From Pseudomonadaceae bacterium (lineage in GTDB: Bacteria; Pseudomonadota; Gammaproteobacteria; Pseudomonadales; Azotimanducaceae), in NCBI GenBank assembly GCA_024743175.1, contig JANSXA010000007.1:202411-266410 (forward strand): a stretch of 64,000 bases of DNA. The letters run 5' to 3'. How positions within the stretch are numbered: position 1 is the stretch's first letter; each line of letters begins with the position of its first letter. The notes beneath the pieces were generated by a model. That model saw nothing but the letters and a program-made list of their open reading frames with translations. It ran no database searches and was not told where the DNA came from. The translations under genes and the position numbers were made by a program. This document shows, piece after piece, positions 26,379 through 34,198 of this stretch.

Positions 26379-27217
26379 TAGGCTAACCGGTAACTGTCAC
26401 CATCGCGCACAATATGACCGGCGGTGGGCCCCGCAAAGTGTGTGCCTATGATCAATACCGGACGATCAGCATAACGTTGCACAAAGTCTGACCGCGTCTG
26501 TTGGGCCAGCTGCCCATCATGATCAGCGCTACACGCCCAATGACAATGCGAAATCTGACTCGGGTGATGCATCATATCGCCGGTTATCACCGCTTCTTCA
26601 CCGTTTGAGGCGATACGCACACTGACGTGACCAGGCGTATGACCAGGCGTGGGTTCAAGCCACACTTCGTCAGTGACACGATGCTCGTTCTGCACCAGCA
26701 CGGCTTTTCCCGCATCAAAAATAGGCTGCACAGAGTCTTCGAACACAGGGCCATACTCCTGAGCTTCACTGCGCCAATGCAGCCATTCGGCTTCGTTGAA
26801 CAGGTACTCCGCCGCTGCAAAAGTCGGCTGCCAGTGTCCGTCAACAAGCCGGGTGTTCCACCCCACGTGATCGACATGCATGTGCGTGCACAGTACGGTA
26901 TCGATCTGATCGGTGCGGAAACCCGAAGCCGCCAGCCGCGATAGAAAATCACCCTGCATCATATGCCAGCGCGGATAACTGCGCTCTTTGTCGTTGCCGA
27001 TACAGGTATCCACCATGATGGTCTGGCCCTGAGATTCAACAATCAGCGTATGAATACTCAGCACCATGCGATGCTGCTCATCCACAAACGGCGTGATCCA
27101 GGGAATATTGAGCAACGCTTCCGGCGTTGCCTGGGGCAGGATGTGTGGTCCGAGGGAGGCAGTAGTTAACTCCACAACCTGAGTAATGCGCACATTGCCA
27201 ATTTGCCATCTGTTCAT
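26375..27217 (-). CDS. MBL-fold metallo-hydrolase (lactonase/AidC-like)
   Basis: 280 residues. Metal motif HMHVDH at 112-117, further ligands in TPGHTPGHVS and VITGDMMHHP. The long N-terminus with ITPFVDEQHRM resembles the quorum-quenching lactonase and methyl-parathion-hydrolase branch of the superfamily. A lactonase would suit a neighbouring Baeyer-Villiger enzyme that can make lactones (inference). It is divergent from a crotonase-fold gene. Confidence 0.85.
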   Translation of the reverse strand: MNRWQIGNVRITQVVELTTASLGPHILPQATPEALLNIPWITPFVDEQHRMVLSIHTLIVESQGQTIMVDTCIGNDKERSYPRWHMMQGDFLSRLAASGFRTDQIDTVLCTHMHVDHVGWNTRLVDGHWQPTFAAAEYLFNEAEWLHWRSEAQEYGPVFEDSVQPIFDAGKAVLVQNEHRVTDEVWLEPTPGHTPGHVSVRIASNGEEAVITGDMMHHPSQISHCHWACSADHDGQLAQQTRSDFVQRYADRPVLIIGTHFAGPTAGHIVRDGDSYRLAY

Positions 27218-27311
27218 TGTTAAAGCTCATTTGTTAACAACGGGTGATCAGGCAGCGTTGCAAATAGTAGCGCTTTGGTCAAACATCGTTAAAACACCGG
27301 GGAGTACAACT

Positions 27312-28094
27312 ATGCAATACGATGATTTGGGTATCACGATCGACAACAAAGTAGCCGTTGTCGAGATTCAGCGACCACCGAACAATTTTTTTGATACCGC
27401 GCTGATTAATAATCTGGCGGATGCGTTTACCGAGATGGATCAGGGGGATGACGTGCGCGCCATTGTCCTGTGCGCGCAGGGTAAACATTTCTGCGCAGGT
27501 AACGATTTCTCTTCGTCGTCTCGCAATGAAGAACGTGCCGATCGTAAGCCAGGTCAGGGCAATCCCCTTTACGCCGCCGCGACACGACTGTTTGCAGCAA
27601 AGACACCCGTTATTGGCGCGATCCAGGGTGCTGCCGTCGGTGGAGGGTTCGGCCTTGCTGTGATGCCGGATTTTCGCGTGGTCTGTCCGGAGGCAAGGTT
27701 CACAGCCAATTTTGTCAAACTGGGTTTTCACCCGGGGTTTGCTCTGACGCACACCCTGCCACGCCTGATTGGACAACAGCAGGCGAGCATGCTGTTCCTG
27801 ACCGGACGGCGTATAGGTGGAGAGGAGGCTTACAAAATTGGCCTCGCGGATGTGCTGACCGACAAAGACAGCCTGCGTGATGAGGCCATGAAGCTTGCTC
27901 AAGAGATTGCAGAAAACGCACCCCTGGCAGTGCAGTCGGTACGCGCAACCATGCGCGCTGGTCTTGCTGACGCTGTCAAAGCACAGACCGACCATGAAAA
28001 TGCAGAGCAATATCGACTACAGCAGACCGAAGACCACAAAGAAGGTGTGCGCGCCGTGGCTGAGCGACGCCCGGGTAATTTTCAGGGGCGCTAG
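27312..28094 (+). CDS. Crotonase-fold (enoyl-CoA hydratase/isomerase) protein lacking both catalytic glutamates
   Basis: 260 residues from the ATG at 27312, preceded by GGGGAG; the frame is open 126 bases further but without a ribosome site. The fold is recognisable: HFCAGNDFS (oxyanion loop 1), IQGAAVGGGFGLAV (oxyanion loop 2) and the C-terminal NAPLAVQSVR. Yet the two hydratase glutamates are replaced: GGGCELA reads GGGFGLA and GQPEI reads TANFV. It therefore probably is not a plain hydratase. Single gene, flanked downstream by a structured repeat element. Confidence 0.85.
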   Translation: MQYDDLGITIDNKVAVVEIQRPPNNFFDTALINNLADAFTEMDQGDDVRAIVLCAQGKHFCAGNDFSSSSRNEERADRKPGQGNPLYAAATRLFAAKTPVIGAIQGAAVGGGFGLAVMPDFRVVCPEARFTANFVKLGFHPGFALTHTLPRLIGQQQASMLFLTGRRIGGEEAYKIGLADVLTDKDSLRDEAMKLAQEIAENAPLAVQSVRATMRAGLADAVKAQTDHENAEQYRLQQTEDHKEGVRAVAERRPGNFQGR

Positions 28095-28126
28095 TTAGTT
28101 TCCCTACCATAGGTGCTTGAGGCGCT

Positions 28127-28331
28127 GGTAGCTGGCTGGCATGTCCCCTTAGACATGTCCGAGCGTTGATGCCAAGAGTTTGCGGGGCGGCCCCGAAGGG
28201 GAAGCCGAGGACTGTTTGAGTGCCAGCTTTTATGCGCGTCTTCGCGCAGAAAAGTGGCCGAGTTCCGCAGGCTTAGCGCCGCCGACTCTTGGCATGCGAG
28301 CATGTCTAAGGGGACATGCCAGCCAGCTACC
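28127..28331. repeat. ~205-bp palindromic element with perfect 31-bp inverted ends
   Basis: Bases 28127-28157 and 28301-28331 are perfect inverted copies. Each arm contains its own small palindrome (CATGTC cccTTA GACATG). Further in, ATGCCAAGAGT recurs as an inverted pair, and CTTTT-a-TGCGCG TCTT CGCGCA-g-AAAAG (28227-28254) makes a tight hairpin, so the whole element can fold into one long branched stem. It fills the gap between convergent genes and has no credible coding frame. It may be a MITE-like mobile element or a structured intergenic repeat; no target duplication was evident. Confidence 0.75.
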
Positions 28332-28364
28332 CACTCCCGCAATCCAGGTCTGCAGAATATCAGT

Positions 28365-29753
28365 TCAGGCTTGTGCAGCAGCTGATGCTGCACGCGCGTC
28401 CAGGTCTGCCCGAATCTTACCGTGTTCCTTTTCGTCAAGCTTAAAGCGGGTGAACATTGCCGCACCAATTGCGTAACAGATCAGCGGAAACAAACCATAC
28501 AGTGTGACCATGGACAATTTCACAGTCATGGATTGCTCGACATTCGGCACGAAGCCGGAAAAATCCAGCACAAAACCGGTGAGCAGTAACATGACGCCTA
28601 ACGCACTTTTCTGCACAAAGTTCCAGGCCGCAAAATAAGCACCCTCTTTACGTTCTCCGGTGAGATGTTCATCGTAATCGATGACATCTCCCTGAACTGA
28701 CGGCCCTATTGTGCCGCCACAGCCATTAGCCAACCCGGCAAAGACAGCCATGGAGATGATCCAGGCCAGGCGCGTATTCACCTCGTCAAAAAACGGCAGC
28801 AGGAACATTGCACCAAAAGATACACCCGTCAGAATCATGCCGAATATCCACACGCGGATTTTTCCAAACCGTCGGGACAGGGGAATCCAGAGTGGCACCG
28901 AAGCAAACGAGGGCAACATATACGCAAAAATAATTATCGGCGCCCAGGTTGGCGCGCCAACGACATAGTGCGTTACATACAGCGTCAGCGCTGCAATGGC
29001 GGATGAACCCACATGTTCGATAAACGTCACAATCAGCAGGAGCCGCGCATGCGGGTTCTGCCACACATCTTTAAACGCCTTTACCGGGCTGGATTTAACC
29101 CGACCCTGGAATTCAGGCCGCTCACGCAATCGCGCCACAGCAAAGATCACCAGGCCAAACATGATTACAACGGCCAGCAAACCCAGGTCAGCAGCTAATG
29201 CGCGCACATCACCGTTGGGATCAAACTCTTCATTAATTAAGAAATACAGGCTGACCAGAGACAGGATCGATCCAATGATGTACGCCGCGTGACGCGTACC
29301 AAACATCCGGCTGCGCTCGTGGTAGTCATCGGACAACTCTGCACCCAAGGACAGGTGTGGCACAAAAAACAACGTCATTGCCGAATAGAAACCAATCACC
29401 GCAATCGCGGTCCAGACAATCAGGCCACTTTCATCAAGACTCATTGGCGGTGCAAACACCATATAAAAGCCAGCGGAGATGGGCAGACAACTGGCCAGAA
29501 TCCAGGTTCTTCTGCGCCCCAACCGTGTTGTGGTGCGGTCGCTCAGATAGCCGACCAGAGGGTCCGAAACCGCATCCCAGATGCGCGATGCGCTATAGAT
29601 AATGCCCATCACAGCAGGTGCGATCAGCAATATATCTGTAGCAAATTTCATCATGTACAGACTGAGCAGCAGATACATGTAACCGGCACCCAGCGCTGGC
29701 GCGCCGTAAGCAAATATTGTGCGCCAGGAGACGCGCTGTGAATCGGTTGCCAT
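28365..29753 (-). CDS. GPH-family MFS symporter (MelB-like)
   Basis: 462 residues, 12 spans. The GPH signature DAVSDPLVGYLSDRTTTRLGRRR near 60-82 identifies the glycoside-pentoside-hexuronide:cation symporters. In marine proteobacteria many such proteins lie in lipid or steroid catabolic clusters rather than sugar ones, which fits the SDR gene two bases upstream in the same operon. Substrate unknown. Confidence 0.9.
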   Translation of the reverse strand: MATDSQRVSWRTIFAYGAPALGAGYMYLLLSLYMMKFATDILLIAPAVMGIIYSASRIWDAVSDPLVGYLSDRTTTRLGRRRTWILASCLPISAGFYMVFAPPMSLDESGLIVWTAIAVIGFYSAMTLFFVPHLSLGAELSDDYHERSRMFGTRHAAYIIGSILSLVSLYFLINEEFDPNGDVRALAADLGLLAVVIMFGLVIFAVARLRERPEFQGRVKSSPVKAFKDVWQNPHARLLLIVTFIEHVGSSAIAALTLYVTHYVVGAPTWAPIIIFAYMLPSFASVPLWIPLSRRFGKIRVWIFGMILTGVSFGAMFLLPFFDEVNTRLAWIISMAVFAGLANGCGGTIGPSVQGDVIDYDEHLTGERKEGAYFAAWNFVQKSALGVMLLLTGFVLDFSGFVPNVEQSMTVKLSMVTLYGLFPLICYAIGAAMFTRFKLDEKEHGKIRADLDARAASAAAQA

Positions 29754-29755
29754 GA

Positions 29756-30532
29756 TCAGGCGTTCTTAATGGTGAGACCACCATCCACGGGCAGGACTGC
29801 GCCGGTCATGAACCCTGCAGCCGGCAGGCAGAAATTCAGCGTGCCATGAGCCACTTCTTCAGGCTCAGCGTAACGTTTCAGAGCAACGCGGCGCCGTGCG
29901 TAGGTTTGTTTCTGTTCTTCTGGGATCGCATCTGTCATGCCGGTGCGGATGGGACCGGGGCAGATGCAGTTCACCGTGATGCCTTCACCACCGAGCTCCA
30001 CCGCCAGTGAGCGGGTCAGGCCGATGACCCCGTGTTTCGCTGCAGTATAGGGGCTGCCAAACTTGGTGGCGCCCAGACCTTCTGTAGAGGCGATGTTGAC
30101 GATGCGTGGGTTGTTTGATTTACGCAGATGGGGCAGCGCGGCCCGAATGGTACGGGTATGCGCAGTCAGCAGTACATCCAGAGTTTTCGACCAGGCGGCT
30201 TCATATTCGTCACCGTCTATGGGCGTGAAAATTGAGATACCCGCATTATTGATGAGGATATCCAGGCCACCAAAATGATCAGCCACTTCTGCAACCACCT
30301 GCCCAACTGCAGCGCCGTCGCTCAAATCCAGTGTCCAGCCTCGCACCGGGCAACCCGCAGCTTCGATCTCGGCAACCACCCGCTGCAGAGCTTCGCTGTT
30401 GAGATCAACGGCGGCTACTTTTGCGCCTTCGTCGGCAAACAGCTTTGCGGTTGCTTCTCCCATGCCGCTGGCAGCGCCGGTAACCAGCACAACACAGCCT
30501 TCAACAGACCGGCTAAATTGACTCAATGGCAT
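29756..30532 (-). CDS. SDR-family oxidoreductase
   Basis: 258 residues from the ATG at 30532, with AGGAGAGGA just upstream; an upstream in-frame start adds 11 unlikely residues. TGAASGMGEA (nucleotide), Asp in AAVDLN (favours NAD), NNAGISIF, catalytic IASTEG and YTAAKHG. It oxidises or reduces an unknown alcohol/ketone. Two bases before the GPH symporter gene, thus co-transcribed. Confidence 0.91.
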   Translation of the reverse strand: MPLSQFSRSVEGCVVLVTGAASGMGEATAKLFADEGAKVAAVDLNSEALQRVVAEIEAAGCPVRGWTLDLSDGAAVGQVVAEVADHFGGLDILINNAGISIFTPIDGDEYEAAWSKTLDVLLTAHTRTIRAALPHLRKSNNPRIVNIASTEGLGATKFGSPYTAAKHGVIGLTRSLAVELGGEGITVNCICPGPIRTGMTDAIPEEQKQTYARRRVALKRYAEPEEVAHGTLNFCLPAAGFMTGAVLPVDGGLTIKNA

Positions 30533-30660
30533 GAAGTCCTCTCCTTTTTGAACGTAACTACGCATCCCCCGACCGACTCCAATTTAGGGGCAGCGGAAGA
30601 CTATTGCAAACCCTGTCAGACAGCGGTTACCGTCTATGACCGCATACCTGGGGAGCGCTT

Positions 30661-31704
30661 GTGGAGACCACTGTTGAACAAACCGGCCAGCTGATTGCCG
30701 CCTATCTAGGTCAACACTGGCAGACAGAGTGCGAACTGCAGGACATCATGCAGATACCTGGTGATGCATCGAGGCAAACCTACCTCGTGCATCTGCTGCG
30801 CAACAATCAACCGATCAGCGTCATTGTACGACGGGATCCGCCGAGCTCACTCATCGACACACAACGCGATCACGAGTACAACACCTATGCGGCTGTCTTC
30901 AACAATGGCGTAATGCCTGTACCAGAACCCATTGTGCTGGAAGAAACCCCTGGCGACCTGCTCTACCCGTTTTCAGTTTCCGCCTTTGTCGGCGAAGGCA
31001 AAGCTGCTCCTGCCGGATTGGATGAGGCCCCGATGGAGCCAGTTAAAAAAACACTGGCGCAACGCAAATGGTCGCTACTGGGTGCTCTGGCAAAACTGCC
31101 GCCGGATCAGCTTGGGGTCGATCGTTTCATGTCGACACCCACGCATCCAGCTGCACACGAGCTCAGTTACTGGCGCGGGGTAATCGAAGCAGATGCCCTG
31201 CACCCACAACCGATTGCCGCAGCCGCTCTGCGCTGGCTGGACAAACACCTGCCTGAGCCAAGCGGACAACTCTGCCTGGTCCACGGTGATTTCCGCACCG
31301 GAAACTATCTGTACACCGCCAGCGGAGAAATCACCGCAGTGTTGGACTGGGAAATGGCTCATATCGGTGACCCCCTGGAGGACCTGGCCTGGTCTTTAGA
31401 TCCGTTGTGGTCCCCGGACCTGCACCTGGCTGGACGCTTGGTGCCACGTGCAGCCGCCATCGATATCTGGGAGAAAGCCAGCGGTTTTAGCATTGATCCT
31501 GAAACGTTTCGCTGGTGGCAGATTTTTGCATCGGTGAAAGCACTGGCAATCTGGCTGTCATCAGCCCACGACTACACCACGGGCACAACCAAGGAGCCCA
31601 TTCTTGCATTTGCCGGCTGGCCGATGATCGATCGGCAGAACCGGATATTACTCGACCGCCTGTCGCCTGAATCTCAACATCAATACGCAGAGGCACTGGC
31701 ATGA
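30661..31704 (+). CDS. Aminoglycoside-phosphotransferase-fold family protein (ACAD10-like kinase)
   Basis: 347 residues from a GTG at 30661 with GGGGAG upstream. Kinase-like fold: Lys-region VIVRRDPPSS, catalytic loop CLVHGDFRTGNYLY (about 201-214) and metal Asp in LDWEMAHIGDPLEDLAW. Relatives join acyl-CoA dehydrogenases in 4-hydroxy-acid (ACAD10/11) degradation, where a hydroxyl is phosphorylated and eliminated. Four-base overlap (ATGA) with the DUF6285 gene. Such a role here is inferred from family and context. Confidence 0.88.
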   Translation: METTVEQTGQLIAAYLGQHWQTECELQDIMQIPGDASRQTYLVHLLRNNQPISVIVRRDPPSSLIDTQRDHEYNTYAAVFNNGVMPVPEPIVLEETPGDLLYPFSVSAFVGEGKAAPAGLDEAPMEPVKKTLAQRKWSLLGALAKLPPDQLGVDRFMSTPTHPAAHELSYWRGVIEADALHPQPIAAAALRWLDKHLPEPSGQLCLVHGDFRTGNYLYTASGEITAVLDWEMAHIGDPLEDLAWSLDPLWSPDLHLAGRLVPRAAAIDIWEKASGFSIDPETFRWWQIFASVKALAIWLSSAHDYTTGTTKEPILAFAGWPMIDRQNRILLDRLSPESQHQYAEALA

Positions 31705-32135
31705 TCAACCATCCTGGTGCACAACTGCGCGATCTTGCTGTTCGAATCGCAACCCACATTTTACCAGACGTGACCACGGCTTATGGCCAGGCAGATGCAG
31801 GATTGATCAGCGGTCTGCTGATGGCACTTGCTCAGGACTTCGAGCGGGCCGCCTTCAATCGCATGGCCGACATCGAAGAGATCCAACAGCTGTTTAAAAC
31901 AGCAACTGCTAACAGTTCAGATCTGCAGAACACTCAGGCACTGCAGGCATTCACTGCAGACACACCTGCCTCGCTGCACCTGCAGGACCTTGATCAGCTG
32001 CACGCCCGTGGCTTTGAACTACTCATTGATCTGCACACATGGGCTGAAAACAACAACCCTGAACTTAACCAGGCCATCTGGTCATTGCTGCGCCGGCATA
32101 GCGAGCGCAACAAATTTGAGGTGGCCGGCCCTTAG
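31701..32135 (+). CDS. DUF6285-type protein, partner of the phosphotransferase
   Basis: 144 residues, helical, no signal or membrane span. PGAQLRDLAVRIATHILPDV and the later RNKFEVAGP resemble the DUF6285 family, which as far as I recall is regularly found next to phosphotransferases of this type. The start overlaps the upstream stop (ATGA), so the two proteins are likely made together and may form a complex. Function unknown. Confidence 0.68.
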   Translation: MINHPGAQLRDLAVRIATHILPDVTTAYGQADAGLISGLLMALAQDFERAAFNRMADIEEIQQLFKTATANSSDLQNTQALQAFTADTPASLHLQDLDQLHARGFELLIDLHTWAENNNPELNQAIWSLLRRHSERNKFEVAGP

Positions 32136-32434
32136 GCTTCCGCAACCCGCGCGCGGGCGTACAGGTAAGCCGGCAGCGCACAGGACAATCCGATACATAA
32201 ATTCAACACCACAAACAGCCAGGGCTTCGGACCTGCCTTGGCGGTAAACATATACAGCCAGAACACCACCGAAGTGATCAGCAGGTCAGCGGTGAACCCC
32301 GCCGCTGCTGAATTTGCAAACAGAGCCGGCACAAACCCTGCCAGGCCTGTCATTTCCGCATGGAAAAAGCCCAGAAAAAACAGGATGGGAACCACTGCGC
32401 CAAGAATCGCCAGTACAAGATAGGTCTGTTTCAT
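32132..32434 (-). CDS. DUF2834 small membrane protein
   Basis: 100 residues from the ATG at 32434 (AAGGAG upstream). Three or so hydrophobic spans; FFHAEMTGLAGFVPALFANSAAAGFTADLLI is typical of DUF2834. Function unknown. Convergent with the DUF6285 gene (4-base overlap) and divergent from the XRE regulator, so it is a likely target of that regulator. Confidence 0.8.
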   Translation of the reverse strand: MKQTYLVLAILGAVVPILFFLGFFHAEMTGLAGFVPALFANSAAAGFTADLLITSVVFWLYMFTAKAGPKPWLFVVLNLCIGLSCALPAYLYARARVAEA

Positions 32435-32494
32435 GGGTATCTCTCCTTCGCATAAACAGAGTACCCAAGGTAGTCTCATGAGGTTATCGCAGCA

Positions 32495-32511
32495 ATTACC
32501 TGTCAGGTAAT
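32495..32511. promoter_or_regulatory. Perfect palindrome ATTACCTGTCAGGTAAT, candidate XRE/MmyB operator
   Basis: Two perfect 8-bp arms around a single T, in the 129-base gap between the divergent DUF2834 and XRE genes, 53 bases before the XRE start. Symmetry and placement suit autoregulation by the XRE protein and control of the DUF2834 gene. Confidence 0.65.
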
Positions 32512-32563
32512 GGTCAAGGCACTATTCCAGCGTAAACTGCACAGGCTGCAACCGGGAAAGACT

Positions 32564-33382
32564 ATGGCTGAACCACTACCAATGTTTGCTTCGCTCCTCA
32601 AACAGTGGCGCCAGCACAGGCATTTAAGCCAGTTGGATCTGGCGCTGCAGGCAGGGGTTTCGCAAAGACATGTGAGTTTTCTGGAAACCGGTCGGGCCAA
32701 TCCCAGTCGTCCAATGGTGCTGGCGCTGGCTAACTCCCTGGATATTCCTCTGCGCGAACAGAACAGTCTGTTACAGAGCGCTGGTTTCAGCCCATCTTTT
32801 GCGAGCGGCAGCCTGGACGAAGCATCACATAGCCTGTTCAAGCATGCCTTACAACAGACCCTGGATCATGCTGAGCCTTATCCCGCTATTGTCCTCGATG
32901 GCAACTGGAATATGGCCATGGCGAACCAGGCAGCGTTACGATTCTTTTCCATATTTATTGACCCATTTCAGGCTCTGCAGGACATGGGCAACCCTTCACA
33001 TTTCCAGATTGTGCGATTATGTATGCACGAGGCAGGCCTGCAGCCGTATATCGATAACTGGCAAACACTGATTGCTTCTTTTCTCGCTCGCGCTCGACGA
33101 GCACTGTTGGCAAACCCTAACGATACACAACTTCCGGTTCTGATAGACGAGATTCTCAACCACCCCAAAGCACCCGAAAACTGGCATCAGGTCTGGAGCG
33201 GACAACCCGCCCCGGCAATGGAAATGATCATGCATGACAAAGACCAGCGTTATCGACTGTTCACCATGCTGGCGCATTTTGGCGCTCCAGCAGATATCAC
33301 CCTCGAAGAACTGTCTGTCGAGTTGTTTTATCCAGCTGATGAAGCTACCCGCGTCGCTCTGGAGAAACTCGCTGAGGTTTGA
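32564..33382 (+). CDS. XRE-family regulator with MmyB-like ligand-binding domain
   Basis: 272 residues from the ATG at 32564 (GGGAAAGA upstream); longer in-frame starts add unconserved residues. HTH at about 8-65 (LLKQWRQHRHLSQLDLA, VSQRHVSFLETGRANPSR) is followed by the MmyB domain (about 95-268; VLDGNWNMAMANQAALRFF, and acid/aromatic-rich end). MmyB domains are PAS-like and are thought to bind fatty acids or similar small molecules, which would fit the neighbouring CoA enzymes. A palindromic operator lies upstream. Confidence 0.92.
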   Translation: MAEPLPMFASLLKQWRQHRHLSQLDLALQAGVSQRHVSFLETGRANPSRPMVLALANSLDIPLREQNSLLQSAGFSPSFASGSLDEASHSLFKHALQQTLDHAEPYPAIVLDGNWNMAMANQAALRFFSIFIDPFQALQDMGNPSHFQIVRLCMHEAGLQPYIDNWQTLIASFLARARRALLANPNDTQLPVLIDEILNHPKAPENWHQVWSGQPAPAMEMIMHDKDQRYRLFTMLAHFGAPADITLEELSVELFYPADEATRVALEKLAEV

Positions 33383-33441
33383 ACTTTCGGTGTACCATTC
33401 GTACATCCAACACTTACCCATACCCTGGAGAGAGCTTTAAT

Positions 33442-34161
33442 ATGATCCACCTTGATCGCGCAGACGATGTCTTCATCCTGACTATGGATGCGGGCGAAAA
33501 CCGCTGGAATACCACCTTTGTGCGTCATCTGGCTGAAGCGCTCGATGAAGTTGAAGCCTCCACCGGACCCGCGGCCCTGGTGACCGTGTCGGCCAATGAA
33601 AAATTCTTTTCCAACGGTCTGGATCTGGCCTGGGTTGCAGATCCGGATGCTCACCCGGAAGCGGGGGACCGCGCCGTCTTCGGCGAAGAGTTTATGGCCT
33701 TGATGGGCCGCATCATTACATTCCCGATGCCAACAATAGCTGCCATCAACGGGCACGCTTTTGGCGCCGGATTCATGAGCGCTTTGTGTCACGATGTGCG
33801 CTTCATGCGCGCTGACAGAGGCTTTGTGTGTGCTAACGAAATGCAGCTGGGCATGCGTATTCCGAACCCGGAACTGGCGCTTTTTCGACATAAACTGCCG
33901 ATGAATATTTACTTCGAAACCGTCCAGCTGGCGCGCCGTTGGGCCGGTCCTGATGCCCTTCAGGCAGGCATTGTACAGGCGGTCACCTCACTGGAAGAGT
34001 TGCGCGATGCGGCTATCGCGCGAGCAGCTGAGCTTGCGCCGCTGGCGTCAAATCGAGACAACTATGGGGGGCAGAAAGAAGCGCTGTTTGGTGAGAACGC
34101 GGTGCTCAATGGTCCGCATGGACCCGCTCACATGTTGAAGCATGCCGCCGACTTCCATTAG
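33442..34161 (+). CDS. Crotonase-fold delta3,delta2-enoyl-CoA isomerase-like protein
   Basis: 239 residues from the ATG at 33442 with GGAGAG upstream; 59 bases after the XRE stop. Oxyanion regions FFSNGLDLAW and INGHAFGAGFMSALCHD. Of the two hydratase glutamates only the second remains (ANEMQLGM), and the region IPNPELALFRHKLP resembles plant and fungal peroxisomal enoyl-CoA isomerases, which use one acid. It would move the double bond of unsaturated acyl-CoAs so that beta-oxidation can continue. Assigned from motif comparison. Confidence 0.83.
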   Translation: MIHLDRADDVFILTMDAGENRWNTTFVRHLAEALDEVEASTGPAALVTVSANEKFFSNGLDLAWVADPDAHPEAGDRAVFGEEFMALMGRIITFPMPTIAAINGHAFGAGFMSALCHDVRFMRADRGFVCANEMQLGMRIPNPELALFRHKLPMNIYFETVQLARRWAGPDALQAGIVQAVTSLEELRDAAIARAAELAPLASNRDNYGGQKEALFGENAVLNGPHGPAHMLKHAADFH

Positions 34162-34198
34162 CGGCATACCTCATAACAAGCGGCGGGCTACATCCTGA

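Noticed and set aside
27279..28010. 243-codon frame antisense to the crotonase-fold gene
   Set aside because: No conserved motif; crotonase-fold protein is clear on the plus strand.
28180..28476. Short frames within and next to the palindromic element
   Set aside because: They cross the inverted repeats and the 3' end of the GPH transporter gene and have no ribosome site or conserved composition.
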